This document shows, piece after piece, positions 21,640-32,759 of a stretch of DNA of 64,000 nucleotides (the stretch's first letter is position 1; every line of letters starts with the position of its first letter). The translations under genes were made by a program, and so were the position numbers. Location: positions 1-64,000 of the forward strand of contig JASAMV010004987.1 in NCBI GenBank assembly GCA_030248065.1. Direction: 5' to 3'. The DNA comes from Rhynchonema sp. JSB1_4. Its lineage: Eukaryota; Nematoda; Chromadorea; Monhysterida; Xyalidae. Below the pieces are notes generated by a model, which made no database searches, was not told where the DNA came from, and saw nothing but the letters and a program-made list of their open reading frames with translations.

Positions 21640-23612
21640 TGACAAGAGGGTCCAGTGTTCAAGACGGTCCACCGTGCAAGAGGGTCCACGTAGCAACACG
21701 GTCCATTTTCAAAACGGGTGGTAGCATCAGGGTCCAGAAGCAACACGGTCCAGTTGCAGGAGGGTCCACGTGCAAGACGGTCCATGTGCAAGACGGTCCA
21801 CATGCAAGACGGTCCACGTGCAAGAGGGTCCATGGTGCAAGAGGGTCCATGGTGCAACACGGTCCATGGTGCAAGAGGGTCCATGGTGCAAGAGGGTCCA
21901 TGGTGCAACACGGTCCATGGTGCAAGAGGGTCCATGGTGCAACACGGTCCATGGTGCAAGAGGGTCCATGGTGCAACACGGTCCATGGTGCAAGAGGGAC
22001 CATGGTGCAACACGGTCCATGGTGCAAGAGGGTCCATGGTGCAACACGGTCCTGGTGCAAGAGGGTCCATGGTGCAAGAGGGTCCACAGTGCAACACGGT
22101 CCATGGTGCAAGAGGGTCCGCAGCGCGGAACGCGCTTATTTTGTTGAAACTAGAGCGTGTTCAACATGACTTACTACCATGGGCGGCACGGCATCGTGCT
22201 CGGCGCTTAAAGGGGATGACAGACAACTCCAAACACACGTTTCTCATCTTTTCATAAAATTTTTCGTCTTGTGGCGCACTGAAACTCGAAACTCACAAAG
22301 CTACACTAGGAACTTAATCAATTACCGTGTTGTCGGAAATAGAACCCCATTAAATAAAACCCCGCCCAAATGGCGTGAAATCAAAAATAGAGCCCCCATT
22401 AATAGAACCTCACCCTACCCCCAACCTTCATCGTACCGTTGTGTCAAACGTTGTTTAAGCTCAATACCACTTTTTATGCATGATTGACGCCATTAAAGGT
22501 ACAGTAGAAAATCCCCAAAACAAGCAATGTTTGGAGGTGTTATTTTAACTGATTTTTTTCGTCCGGGGTCCAAGAAAAATGGAACCCCCCATTAGTTGAC
22601 CCCCGTGAATTGAATCCCACGCAAATGACCCAGGTGAAGAACACAATCCCTGTCTTCTATTTCCGACAATACGATATATGCAAAAAAATCCAGGCTCCGA
22701 CCCGTCGTTTTGAGGCAGCGAAACACACACAAACCAGGTTCTTGCATTCAGCGCGACCACGTCCAGAATCAAGGCAGCAGGTATGTATGTAGAGGAATGC
22801 ATGTTGCTGAGGTATCGCACTCTCCACATCGGCTGAAGTTTTTACTCGACAAATAGTTAAATTAAGAATGTAATATTTCATTGGTTTCGGCCACTAGAGC
22901 ATCATATTTCAGGCGTGCAATCTTGCGAACAGAGCAAAAAGTACGCAAATTTTTGTTTGATATACCAAAAGTGACCCATCGTTTAAGCGCCAAGCACGGA
23001 TGCAGTGCCTGCCGCCCATTTTATTGCTTTGTTGCAGGTAATGTTGAACGCGCTCCAGCTTCACAAATCTATTGTTTCACAAATATTACTCACAAATCAC
23101 TATCGCTTGCTCTTACCCCCATGGACCCTCTTGCAACCTAGACTCTCTTGCACCATGGACCCTCTTGCACGTGGACCGTGTCGCACTGTGGACCCTCTTG
23201 CACCAGGACCGTGTTGCACCATGGTCCCTCTTGCACCATGGACCGTGTTGCACCATGGACCCTCTTGCACCATGGACCGTGTTGCGCTGTGGACCCTCTT
23301 GCACCATGGACCCTCTTGCACCATGGACCCTCTTGCACCATGGACCCTCTTGCACTATGGACCCTCTTGCACCATGGACCGTGTTGCACCATGGACCCTC
23401 TTGCACCATGGACCTCTTGCACGTGGACCGTCTTGCATGTGGACCGTCTTGCACATGGACCGTCTTGCACGTGGACCCTCCTGCAACTGGACCGTGTTGC
23501 TTCTGGACCCTGATGCTACCACCCGTTTTGAAAATGGACCGTGTTGCTACGTGGACCCTCTTGCACGGTGGACCGTCTTGAACACTGGACCCTCTTGTCA
23601 CGCAACCCAATG
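21640..23612. mobile_element. Foldback-type element: inverted minisatellite arms around a 1-kb centre
   Basis: The left arm (about 21640-22120) is a 17-bp minisatellite, units CCATGGTGCAAGAGGGT and CCATGGTGCAACACGGT. The right arm (about 23118-23612) is the same in inverted orientation, including the irregular outer units (GTGGTAGCATCAGGGTCCAG and its inverse near 23500) in mirrored order. Arms made of tandem repeats in long inverted repeats characterise foldback elements such as FB and Galileo. The centre (22121-23117) has no transposase; it contains a further palindrome at about 22330-22670. The long glycine/cysteine-rich open frames in both arms exist only because three units equal 51 bp, and are not genes. 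Confidence 0.75.
22330..22672. repeat. Inner inverted repeat with TGTCGGAAATAGAA ends
   Basis: TTGTCGGAAATAGAAccCC near 22331 is mirrored by TTCTATTTCCGACAA near 22656, with CCCATTAA and CCACGCAAATG/CAAATGGCGTG blocks inside. It lies in the centre of the foldback structure and could be a separate MITE inserted there. Confidence 0.6.
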
Positions 23613-24074
23613 CAAGGGGACGTTTGATCACGATTTAAAAAAAATCCCGATCGTTCGACTAGTTTATCATATGCAATCGAAAGCAAAATGAATGTTATGA
23701 AAAATGTTTGTTCGAAACGAATAAAAGCCTAACCTTTCCAAGGGGTTTAACCGCTATGCAAGAGATTACACTTTATGCTACGTGATACATTTTTAAAGTT
23801 AAACAATTTACATACAACTTCAAAATGAAAATTGGCATCAAAAGTTAACAGTAAAAAACCATGGCATCCAAAAGATCGAGCTAATGACTGGCTATTGTGC
23901 AAATATTGCTGATAATCAATGAAATGCAACAAATTAATCCCGCCGAATCAGACGCGATGAACCTGGGAAATCAATCCGTGATTTAGATTTTGAAAAAATA
24001 AATTTACCACCAGGTTTTAGAAATAAAGAAATGAATCTTCTACCCGTGGTCGTTGAAGGCGGGGCGTTGCTACG

Positions 24075-26892
24075 CTAAAGCTCGTCGCCACAGGTGGTCT
24101 GGGCTTTTGCATACGTGGTAGTTTTCATTCACGTTTCCCCGCATGTATGCACAAATCCAAGACCAAATCTGCTGCCATTGGTGGCGCACGGTCTTTAGTT
24201 GGAAACTCCAACTAAACTATATCGTAACCAACATGGTTTACCTTTGCATGCAGTCGACGAACAAGACGCATGACAGAACTTCCACATGTAATTTGGATTG
24301 ACCTGGCATTCACCGAGTGACGCCCACAGACAACAATTGGCGTCCTCAGCTACGACCACTTTGGCTCCAGCCGGTACTCCGATAACAGCTGCGTGGTGAT
24401 GGTGATGTTTCGGGGGTTGGATCGGGACTTCTGGTTGATGACCGTGCTGTTGACTCGGCACACCGATTACCAGGCCTGTGCGTTTGTGATATCAATGTCA
24501 TATGTTGTAGCATAGCGCGTGCTATGGGTGGAATTTTCGAAACGGTGTAACGGCCAGTTGGGCGTAAAGGTCGGCGTAAAGTTCGGTCGAAAGCTCGGTC
24601 GGCGTAGCTCGGTGTAAACGTGAAACATTGCCTGTTATTAACGTGGAATGTTTCAAGTTTACGCTGAGGTCTATCGCACTGAGCTGTCGACCGAGCTTTC
24701 CACCGACCTTCACACCCAACTGACCTCTACACCGTTTCGAAAATATAACCCTATGTTATGTGTTAAGGCCTAACTATACTTCGTTCTCTCAGAGAACAAA
24801 GAACAAATTCTCGCGCGCTGATTCGTCCACGTATGCTCAGCAGCCAATCAGCGCGCGAGAATTTGTTCTCTGTTCTCTGAGAGAACGAAGTATAGTTAGG
24901 CCTTTAGAATTTTTGTGGCTTGCTACGAGCCGCAAGCGTGGAAGCTTATGTACATACGTGTAGAAATGTAACCACCCCCTAGCGCGTCTGGAAACAAAAG
25001 GCAACAACGAAGCTGCGCTTATACCGTTTGTTTATACATGCACTGTTGGGGCCATAGGGTCAACGTAAGATATAACATACCATGACCGGTGCGGCCGGTG
25101 CTGACGACTGGTACCTTGAGTTGCACAATTCTGGCGCCGCCCAATTTCTTGGCGCGTTGAAGCGCGCTGAGATTGCGCACCGAGAACGTTATCCTTGGAG
25201 GCACATTCTCAACGCTACCGACTTGCACTCGCGGCACCGGCGTTTCACCAGTGCACGAAGCGCGAGTCACCGTCACATGAGGTGTACATGTGCTCCAGGT
25301 GAGCGCTGAAAAAGGGAATCAACTTTGGGTGGCATTATGGCGTTGTGTCTGGGAAATATCTAGGCACATAACTGATATCGATTCGGAGGTTTTGGTATCA
25401 AACGTGAGTCAAGGTTTTCATTCTTTACCATCCGCATGCGACCACTGTCATTTCGACCAACATCATTTGATTTGTTCGCGGCAGGAGAACATCCTAATCA
25501 TTTCTAAACCAAGCACTCCCACACAAAAGAGAGACTGAAAATGACGACCCAGCGAGCGATCGTCAGCTTTTCGAATTCGGCCCAATGACTTACGTGCGCA
25601 GTGCGCCGTTCCGCACGATGTCTGGCATATGGCCCTGATGGTGTGTGCGTTGTGGCCGTTGCAATCACCGGACGCTGCCCACAGACAGCAACGCTTGTCG
25701 AAATCACCGGCGCCTGTTTTGCGAGTTGTTTTTGGAATCCAACAAGTTCAACGGTAAAATTATACAGTAATTGTCGGCACGTGAATGTCTAACAGGAGAA
25801 CGTGTTGTCTCGATTGACTCGGTTACTTATACATTTATACATACCTGGTTTGATGAGAATAACTCTGGTCGGTCCCCTGCGTGGCGGCGGCTCTTCCTCC
25901 TCAGATGACGGGGCCGTTGTTGTTGCCACAGTTTTGGCAGGTGTGGGACGAGTGGTGACGATGGGCTTCGCTGTGGTGGACTGGGTGCTAAACGTGGAAG
26001 CATGGAAGAGGGTTGTAGTGAGCTTATGATGATCTTTTTTGTAAATTAGCCATAAACTGCTGTTTTATTGTGCCGCTCGGTCTGCCCCCCAATGCTTTAC
26101 ACTATCACAGCATGAACGCCGACACAGATAAACAAACCATCAGCAGTGGCAACAATTAGTTGACCAAACCAACGTGACAGGTGAAAATGGTGTGCCGGGC
26201 CTTTGTGTGGTCGTGACCGGTCTCGGTCTGGGGGTCCTTCTTGTCGTTGTTGGCGGTCGGGTCGGTGGCCGGGTAGGTGGTCTTGTGGGTGGTCTCGTAG
26301 TAGCGGGGGCAGGACCACCTCCAGCGATTTTTTGCAATTCTCTCGCACAACCGGATGGCACTGGAATGCTTAAACTTGATTTAATCTTAAGCCAACTCAT
26401 CTTCTACATGCTGGTGCCCGATCGACTTACAAGGATCGCAGCGTGAGTCGCCGTCGAAATCGGTTTTGCAGAGCTCATCCGTCAGCGAGCAGTCGATCTT
26501 GCAATTGTCCCTCGTTTCCGGAATCCAGTCGTAATCGCTGAACTGGTCGCCACCTGAAACAGGTATTCAACTGTAACAGGCTCCACACTATCAGCCATCG
26601 CACAAATCTTGATGAAGTCCATTCAAGCCTTGTTGTCAAGTTCCACACCCAGACCCAGCGTCAAAGTCTCGATCAAGCAGATCTTGTCTTCTCAGATCAG
26701 ATAAGACAGTTCGATACCGCTCTTACAATATAACGAACTCCACACAGCATACGTAGAACTATTATCTCAAGGTCTGGACTAACACAGGTCCTTGTTGGCG
26801 AGAATAAATGAGAAGACTTGTTCTTCAATGGTTGGACTTTGTTGTAAGGTGACTCCAACCAGGCAACCCAATACCACCACAATTTGCCACAT
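24075..26892 (-). CDS. Secreted protein with two ShKT domains and Pro/Thr-rich linker
   Basis: Eight exons close in phase: 26892-26784, 26553-26431, 26360-26174, 25987-25845, 25713-25594, 25305-25081, 24475-24242 and 24103-24075, giving 389 residues. The start MWQIVVVL...LVGVTLQQ is a signal peptide. Next come a cysteine-rich stretch (DNCKIDCSLTDELC), a TTRPPTRPPT linker, a first ShKT domain (CCLWAASGDC ... CQTSCG), a spacer, a His run (HHHHH), and a second ShKT domain (CCLWASLGEC ... FCHASC). The end is CGDEL. ShKT domains are six-cysteine modules common in extracellular enzymes, matrix proteins and venoms of many invertebrates; here no enzyme domain is attached, so a structural or ligand role outside the cell is inferred. 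The function is unknown. Confidence 0.82.
24527..24755. mobile_element. MITE, TTCGAAACGGTGTA family, copy 2
   Basis: TTTTCGAAACGGTGTAACGG with CAGTTGGGCGTAAAGGTCGG is mirrored on the right by CCGACCTTCACACCCAACTG and ACACCGTTTCGAAAA. The centre again carries GAAACATTGCCTG and its inverse. It lies in the ShKT gene intron between exons 7 and 6. Confidence 0.8.
24767..24902. mobile_element. 136-bp near-perfect hairpin MITE, GGCCTAACTATAC family, copy 2
   Basis: It is the same hairpin as 19694-19829, with a handful of differences, and starts 12 bp after the preceding MITE. It is in a ShKT gene intron. Confidence 0.85.
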
Positions 26893-29526
26893 GTTGAGCT
26901 AATGTGCCTGAAAATAAAACTCTTATAGTTTGTCCCAATAATTGACCAAGACATCAATTTCGCAATTGTTGATGATCGCATCCTTTATGTAAATTATGCG
27001 TGATCGCATAGTAACGCAGCAAGCGATTATGGAATTATGTATGAAGACTTGGCAAATATAGATACTTTAAACAACCGTTGCACGAATTCACGATTTTATG
27101 ACAGCGTTAATAGGAAATTCAAAGTTACAGCTTCGTCATAGGAAGCATGTCAATCTGTGTATAACACCCACGTGTTTTAAAAACTGCCCGTTTTTTTCGT
27201 CGTCGACTAATATGTGTAATGTCTGAGCAGAGCTGCCATTTAACAGTGTAAAAACCTGACTGAAAAACAAAAACCGAGTAAGTGTGTTCTATGTAGTACT
27301 ATGCAATGCTGCAATGAAGATTATTCGCGGCTGAATCTGCTCAATATGTAGTGGTCATTCATGCGACATTCGGGAAAATAATATTTGAGGTGACGCTTGA
27401 AGAGAAAGCAAACACTACTTAATCAAAGATCGTTATCACGTTCTGCGACGAATGCCTAGCGAACATAAATAACCTCACGTCTGACTGGTGGCTCATTGTT
27501 GACGTAAATCGGGAGAACATAAACACCTAAATGCTAATTAACGAACATTCATCTAAAAATGGAACGCGGGATAAAGTTGATATGACAACAACTGATGTAG
27601 TCAGCGTATTGCATATAGTTAAACTGAGTCGAAAGTTGGGCGTATTGACAAAGAAATAATGAATCTGATTAAGTCATTCAAGCAATCCAGCTGCGGTCAA
27701 GTGAGATGACATTAAATAATGATGATAAATGAATGGTGGTCAACTGCGGCCATAACCGCCTTCATAAAAACATTTGAGCTATTAATTATTCGCAACAGAC
27801 TTGCGCACGAATGCCATTGCGTGCCGAGTTGTTAAAAGTGCCGAAAACACTTTCAAAATTCGCAATTTAACAGCAGCAGTACTTTTTGCAATAGCAAAGA
27901 AAACATGAATTGCGCAAAAACATTGGCCTTTAAGGTGTCGTGCGTATGTAAAGCGCGTTGCGGAATGCGCAAAGCTGTTATTGAATTTCAATTACTTTTT
28001 AATAAAATACATAGCCGTAGAAAAACAGAATGCTTATCATAAGTTTATGGTTCGTGATTGCTTTATTTGCAGGGGAAGCACACACTGCACATAATCATTG
28101 ACGCAATGAGAACCAAACAGCAGTCAAGGACAGTTACTTTTTTTATAACAATTGAATTTCAAAAACCCGTTCTCTGATGTAGTGGCTAGTAATACCGCTA
28201 AATTCATGTTTGGTTTTTGTTTCAATTATAACCATTACTTTTATGGAACAAAAGGGCACCACGTATTTACATTCTTTAATGAATTGAAGTGCACGCTTGC
28301 TTTAACCTTTCAACCTCCTGACGCCAACCTAAAACAATTTCACAGTTGGGGCGGCGTAAATCGAATAGCTATAGGAAATTGCAAACGTTTTGCAAGACAA
28401 ACCACAGGACTTCATCATTTTAGTCATCACCTTAAACTGTATGTTTTGTGACAGCAAAGTTATTGCCACAAAATGTATCAGAATAGTAAAACAGCTTACA
28501 GGGCATTATAATTTGCCGAACAATATACTGTAGAGCGCATGTGTCTGCAGAAAAACTGGATCTTTTTTAATGTTTCCGTCAAAACAGAATGCTGCCGTGT
28601 GTACATTTTTGAACAGAGAGTATACTTTGCAGATGCGACACGAGCAGAAAAACAACATGAATTCTTTGTTTGTCAAGATCAAACTCATACTTTGCGTGAA
28701 CGTTCGCAGCTGTCATGCCTTGTCACACGCTTTCTATACTTTATGGGTCTTTAAATGAGATATACGGTATGTAGGCACAACACACGTCGCAAGAATCAAG
28801 ATTGAAATGAATACAATAGGCGCGCATAATTTCAGTTTTCTGATTCGATTTTTTCCGCAAACATCCTTTGATATCAACTGTACATACGGTTTAGGTTCGA
28901 GCTCACGAACGAAAATCATTAAGACTCACAAGTTTTAAAAAAACACATGGAAAATTTGTTTGCGTTCAATGAGAAAAAAGCCTAAAATCAAAATAACAGG
29001 TTTCAATTTTGTCCGACTCACATAATTTCCTCAAAGACAACCATGTCAAACCAATTTCGTGGTTAGAGTAAAGGTTTTTCAAATTTCTTTTGAGACAGTG
29101 TTTTAGGGTCTTTATTTATTATTGCATTTCATCACTCATGGACAATTTAGACATTGCCAAGCAAAGCATCATTAGTTCCCCTCTGCACATAAAAAAACTC
29201 TTCGCGAATAAGAGGAAATCAAAATTCATCGAGGTCAAATAAATACCACAACGGCAAAAACTGCACATCAAAACTCGTCTGCATACCGGTAAATGCCTGG
29301 TCTGGACTGGACCGAGGGTGGAATCATAGTGTACAAAACTTTAGGCAGCAATAAGTCACCTTGTGTGTTGTGATAACTAAAATTAAAAAGTCAACAATTA
29401 TTTATACGTTGTGCTCATTTAGATCGGTGCTGAATGACATAGAAGATTGAGAATGGACATTTGTACAAATCAGATTGCAGAGGCGATGAAGTGTCACTAA
29501 GTCGAACATAGTAACGCCAATGCTCA
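26893..29526. other. AT-rich intergenic stretch, no gene recognised
   Basis: It separates the ShKT gene start from the ANKRD29-like gene end. Open frames below 100 codons have no domain. An AATAAA on the minus strand near 29115 could serve the ANKRD29-like transcript, about 400 bp after its stop. Confidence 0.45.
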
Positions 29527-31626
29527 TCAAACAGCACTTTCGCTTGGTGCGTGTTGTTTCAGATATCCAACGATCTTCTCATATCCCATTTGGTCAGCCA
29601 GTTGTAACGGAGTTTCACCGGCCTGTGTACACGGTAAGTGGTAATGTTAGAGATGGGTTTATGAGATTTCTACGACCTGTAATAAAAAATTTAATCTCCA
29701 TGCAAAACCACAAATCGAATCGTGTAACTACTACACTTATACTCACCTTGTTTTTTAGTTCTACATTCGCGCCATGCAACACCAATGTTTTGACTGTGGG
29801 CATGTGACCGAATAGTGCAGCGGCGTGCAGGGGTGATTCTCCATTCTGCAAAGATACCAAAATCCAACCGTTATAACATGTTTTTCTTTTACATAGGCAA
29901 TTGAAATAAAGAGAAAACAACAGCAACCAACAGCTAATAAGCCAAGATTAGCGTGATGAGCAATGAGCGTGTCGACGACTTCGGTGTGTCCTTTGTGCGC
30001 TGCCTTGAACAACGGCGTTGCACCGTCCGTTCGACTTTGGTCAACTTTGGCCCCGTGCCTCAACAGCTCGTTGACGGTTTTTAGGTGGCCGGTCTGGCAA
30101 GCGATCCATAGCGCACTGGCACCGTCCTAAACAAGAAGCAGCAGGAATCCTGCGTCTCAGGTTTACATTTTTGATCATGCCAACAAACACACCTTTCTGA
30201 CATGGTTGACTTGTGCTCCTTTGGTGATCAGGAATTTCACAACGGCGAGATGTCCATTCTGTGCGGCCATGAACAGCGGTGTCGCTGCATCACCATTCAT
30301 CTCAACGTGCACTTCGGCACCGTGACGCACGAGAAGTTCGCAAATGCGGACGTGACCACATTGAGATGCAACGAAGAGAGGTGTTGCACCTTCCTGAAAT
30401 TGGGTACAGGAACATGCTGACAAATTGCTGAGAAAATGAGCTTGTGTGAGCTTACGATATAAAAAACGCAAAGCTATTTATTGAACCAAATGGACCCGTT
30501 TTATTCTGCAAACATGTCCCAGTCACTCACATGACTAGCTAGATTGACGGCAGCACCGGCCCGAATCAGGAAATCGGCGGAGTCGTAATGACCGGCTTGC
30601 GACGCGAAAAACAACGCATGTGTGCCAGTCTAAAGAACGGAAAACTAATGGAAGACTCATATTACTTGACAAATGGTCGTCTGGTCTCACCCACCACTCT
30701 TTGAGCATTCACTTCAGCGCCTTCTTGTATGAGCAATTCCAAACATTCGTCATGTCCGTTGGCGGCCGCCAGCATCAAAGCTGTTGTGCCTTCCTGAATC
30801 AGGCGACAATTGGCTCCCCGCTTATCAGTCACTTAAAGGGGAAATTGCACATTCCTAATCGTCTTTCAAGTGCTAAGACAGCAATGTGGGCATCACAAAA
30901 GTCAAATAATTTGGTACAAACTCTCAAACATGTACCCAGGAGATTCCGTTTAAGACAAGCCACAGGGAACAAAATTCGGCGCGGACCGGCCGAATTTCTA
31001 CCTGCGCGTTCAGGCAAATTGCCTGATCAAAAAGCTCTCAAGGCGACAGAATGTTTCGCACGATTCTTGAAACTCACTAACTATAGAATTTCGCTTTTCT
31101 TTATATTTCGAATTTCAACGAATTGTTCCAGCGTGTTTGCTAAATGTTTCATGCTCTGCTTGTCACGCTGGAACAATTCGTCGAAATTCGAAATATAAAG
31201 AAAAGCGAAGTTCTATAGTTAGTGAGTTAAAATAATCATGCGAAACATTCTGTCGCCTTGACAGCTTTTTGATCTGGCAATATGCCTGAATGCGCAGGTG
31301 GAAATTCGGCCGGTCCGCGCCGAATTTTCTTCCCGATTGTTCCATTGGAGCTGCTTCTCCTGGGTACATGTTTGAGAGTTTGTACCAAGTGATTTGAGTT
31401 TCATGATGCCCACACGACTGTCTAAACACTTGTAGAGCTTGAAAGGCGATTAGGAATGTGCAATTTCCCCTTTAAAGAAATATCCAAAAACAAGAATAAA
31501 AGAACCAACACCGACCATATCACAGCAGTCCACGTGGACTTTCCCACTATCCAGCAACCTCTGCAGGGTTCGTGCATCACCCAGGCTGGAGGCTTTGTGC
31601 AGCAGCGCATCGCTGGCGGACTCGAT
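29527..31626 (-). CDS. ANKRD29: ANKRD29-like ankyrin repeat protein (first exon not found)
   Basis: Seven exons join in phase 0: 31626-31516, 30793-30695, 30629-30531, 30393-30193, 30126-29932, 29845-29747 and 29622-29527, 299 residues against 301 in human ANKRD29. Most exons are 99 bp or close to 198 bp, one exon per one or two 33-residue ankyrin repeats. Blocks align in order with ANKRD29: LLDSGKVHVDC, EGTTALMLAAANGHDECLEL, HALFFASQAGH, EGATPLFVASQCGH, ASALWIACQTGH, TPLFKAAHKGH, NLGLL-A-NGESPLHAAALFGH and a short C-terminal tail. Ankyrin repeats bind partner proteins; no other domain is present and the role of this family is little known. A tiny 5' exon with the ATG must lie upstream and was not located. 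The first intron is almost filled by a MITE. Confidence 0.85.
30833..31475. mobile_element. TTAA-flanked 640-bp palindromic element filling an intron
   Basis: The ends are TTAAAGGGGAAATTGCACAT and the inverse GTGCAATTTCCCCTTTAA, each with TTAA outermost, the target of piggyBac-type transposases. Arms of about 280 bp mirror each other (CGATTxxGAATGTGC, CATGTACCCAGGAG, AATTCGGCGCGGACCGGCCG, GAATGTTTCGCA). The centre has a tight hairpin AACGAATTGTTCCAGCGTG. It has no coding capacity. It occupies most of the 722-bp first intron of the ANKRD29-like gene, leaving about 79 bp of original intron. Confidence 0.82.
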
Positions 31627-31691
31627 CTAAACAAAAGTAGTCATACTCAATTTTATTGAACACTAGGCACAGTAAAAGCTCCTTTCGGTGG

Positions 31692-31936
31692 TATAGTAAA
31701 TTTCCAGATTTGCTGCCGCACAATAAAGTACGCCCCATAGTTAATGTCACGTTCTAAACCCGAACGCTAAGCACGCGCAGATCTGAAACATTGCGCGTAT
31801 AGCTGACTGGCTGGCTGGAAAGCTGCACGTGCGTCTGTTGCTGGAAGGTTTCAAAAGTTGATTTTCGGGTTTAGAACGTGACATTAACTATGGGGCGCAT
31901 ATCACTGTGCGGTAGCGAATTTGGAAATTTACCATA
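31692..31936. mobile_element. MITE, TATAGTAAATTTC family, intact copy
   Basis: TATAGTAAATTTCC with TTGCTGCCGCACA and CATAGTTAATGTCACGTTCT is mirrored on the right by AGAACGTGACATTAACTATG, TGTGCGGTAGC and GGAAATTTACCATA. It is the uninterrupted relative of the element at 17857-18310. It lies just upstream of the first known ANKRD29-like exon. Confidence 0.82.
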
Positions 31937-32427
31937 GTTTAGTTTTCAGATTAAGTTAACCCATACTAAGCCTAAGCTCATTAGTTTAGCCAAAACCACA
32001 ACTATGCGGACACGAAGTGTTGCGCTTGTAGTACCAATCCCTTGGTGTTTTTCTTAAACTTACAATGTTAGACATCACTCGTTCTTTTAATTTCGGCGCC
32101 AAATTTGAATAAATTTCATCATTAACAGGTACGCATTAGTTATTTAACGCTGCTGCAACGATGGCAAATTCTTTTTCACCACTGAAAATTGAAAAGGTCT
32201 GGTTTCGAGACCGTTTTTTAGTTGTGCTGAGTTTTTGCTAAGTGCAGAGTGAGCCAATAATATGAAAGATGACACAGGCCGCCAGGTGGCGTGTATGTAC
32301 CTACATACGTAGGTATGTACGTGTACCTATCCCAAAGCACACGTAAACAGGTAAAGTACTTACACTGGCTTGTGTTGCCAGCCGCCAGCATATTACAACT
32401 TCAATCAAACAAACATGTGCGCATATG

Positions 32428-32759
32428 TATAGTCCGTCCACCAGCTCATGGCACTTTGTGCTGCTGCTGGCCGGCTTGTTCCCTTCCTCCACGTTCTAAT
32501 GAAAGAGAAATTGAGCGTGAGCGATTTTGCAAAAAAAACTTAAAAAATAAGAAAATGTGTCGAAAACGATTGAATTCGATCAAATTTAAAATTAAATCAA
32601 ATTAAAATCGGTAAAACACGTCGATTTCATAAAAACAGCCATTTAGGAGCAAAAATAATTTTTTTTGGAAACTCAATTTCTCTTTCATTAGAACGTGGAG
32701 GAAGGGAACAAACCAGCCAGCAGCAACACAAAGTGCCATGAGCTGGTGGACGGACTATA
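32428..32759. mobile_element. MITE, TATAGTCCGTCCACC family, copy 2
   Basis: It is the same element as 16562-16893 but inverted: the TTTTGCAAAAAAAACTT side comes first here. Ends are TATAGTCCGTCCACCAGCTC and inverse, with TA at both flanks. The length (332 bp) equals copy 1. Confidence 0.85.

Noticed and set aside
21573..22257. Long overlapping open frames (up to 193 codons) across the left minisatellite, and similar at 23005-23691
   Set aside because: All frames on both strands stay open because the 17-bp unit repeats every 51 bp without a stop; there is no domain or splice context, so they are repeat artefacts.
28152..28451. 99-codon plus-strand frame in the AT-rich gap
   Set aside because: No recognisable domain, no splice partners, composition like the surrounding non-coding DNA.
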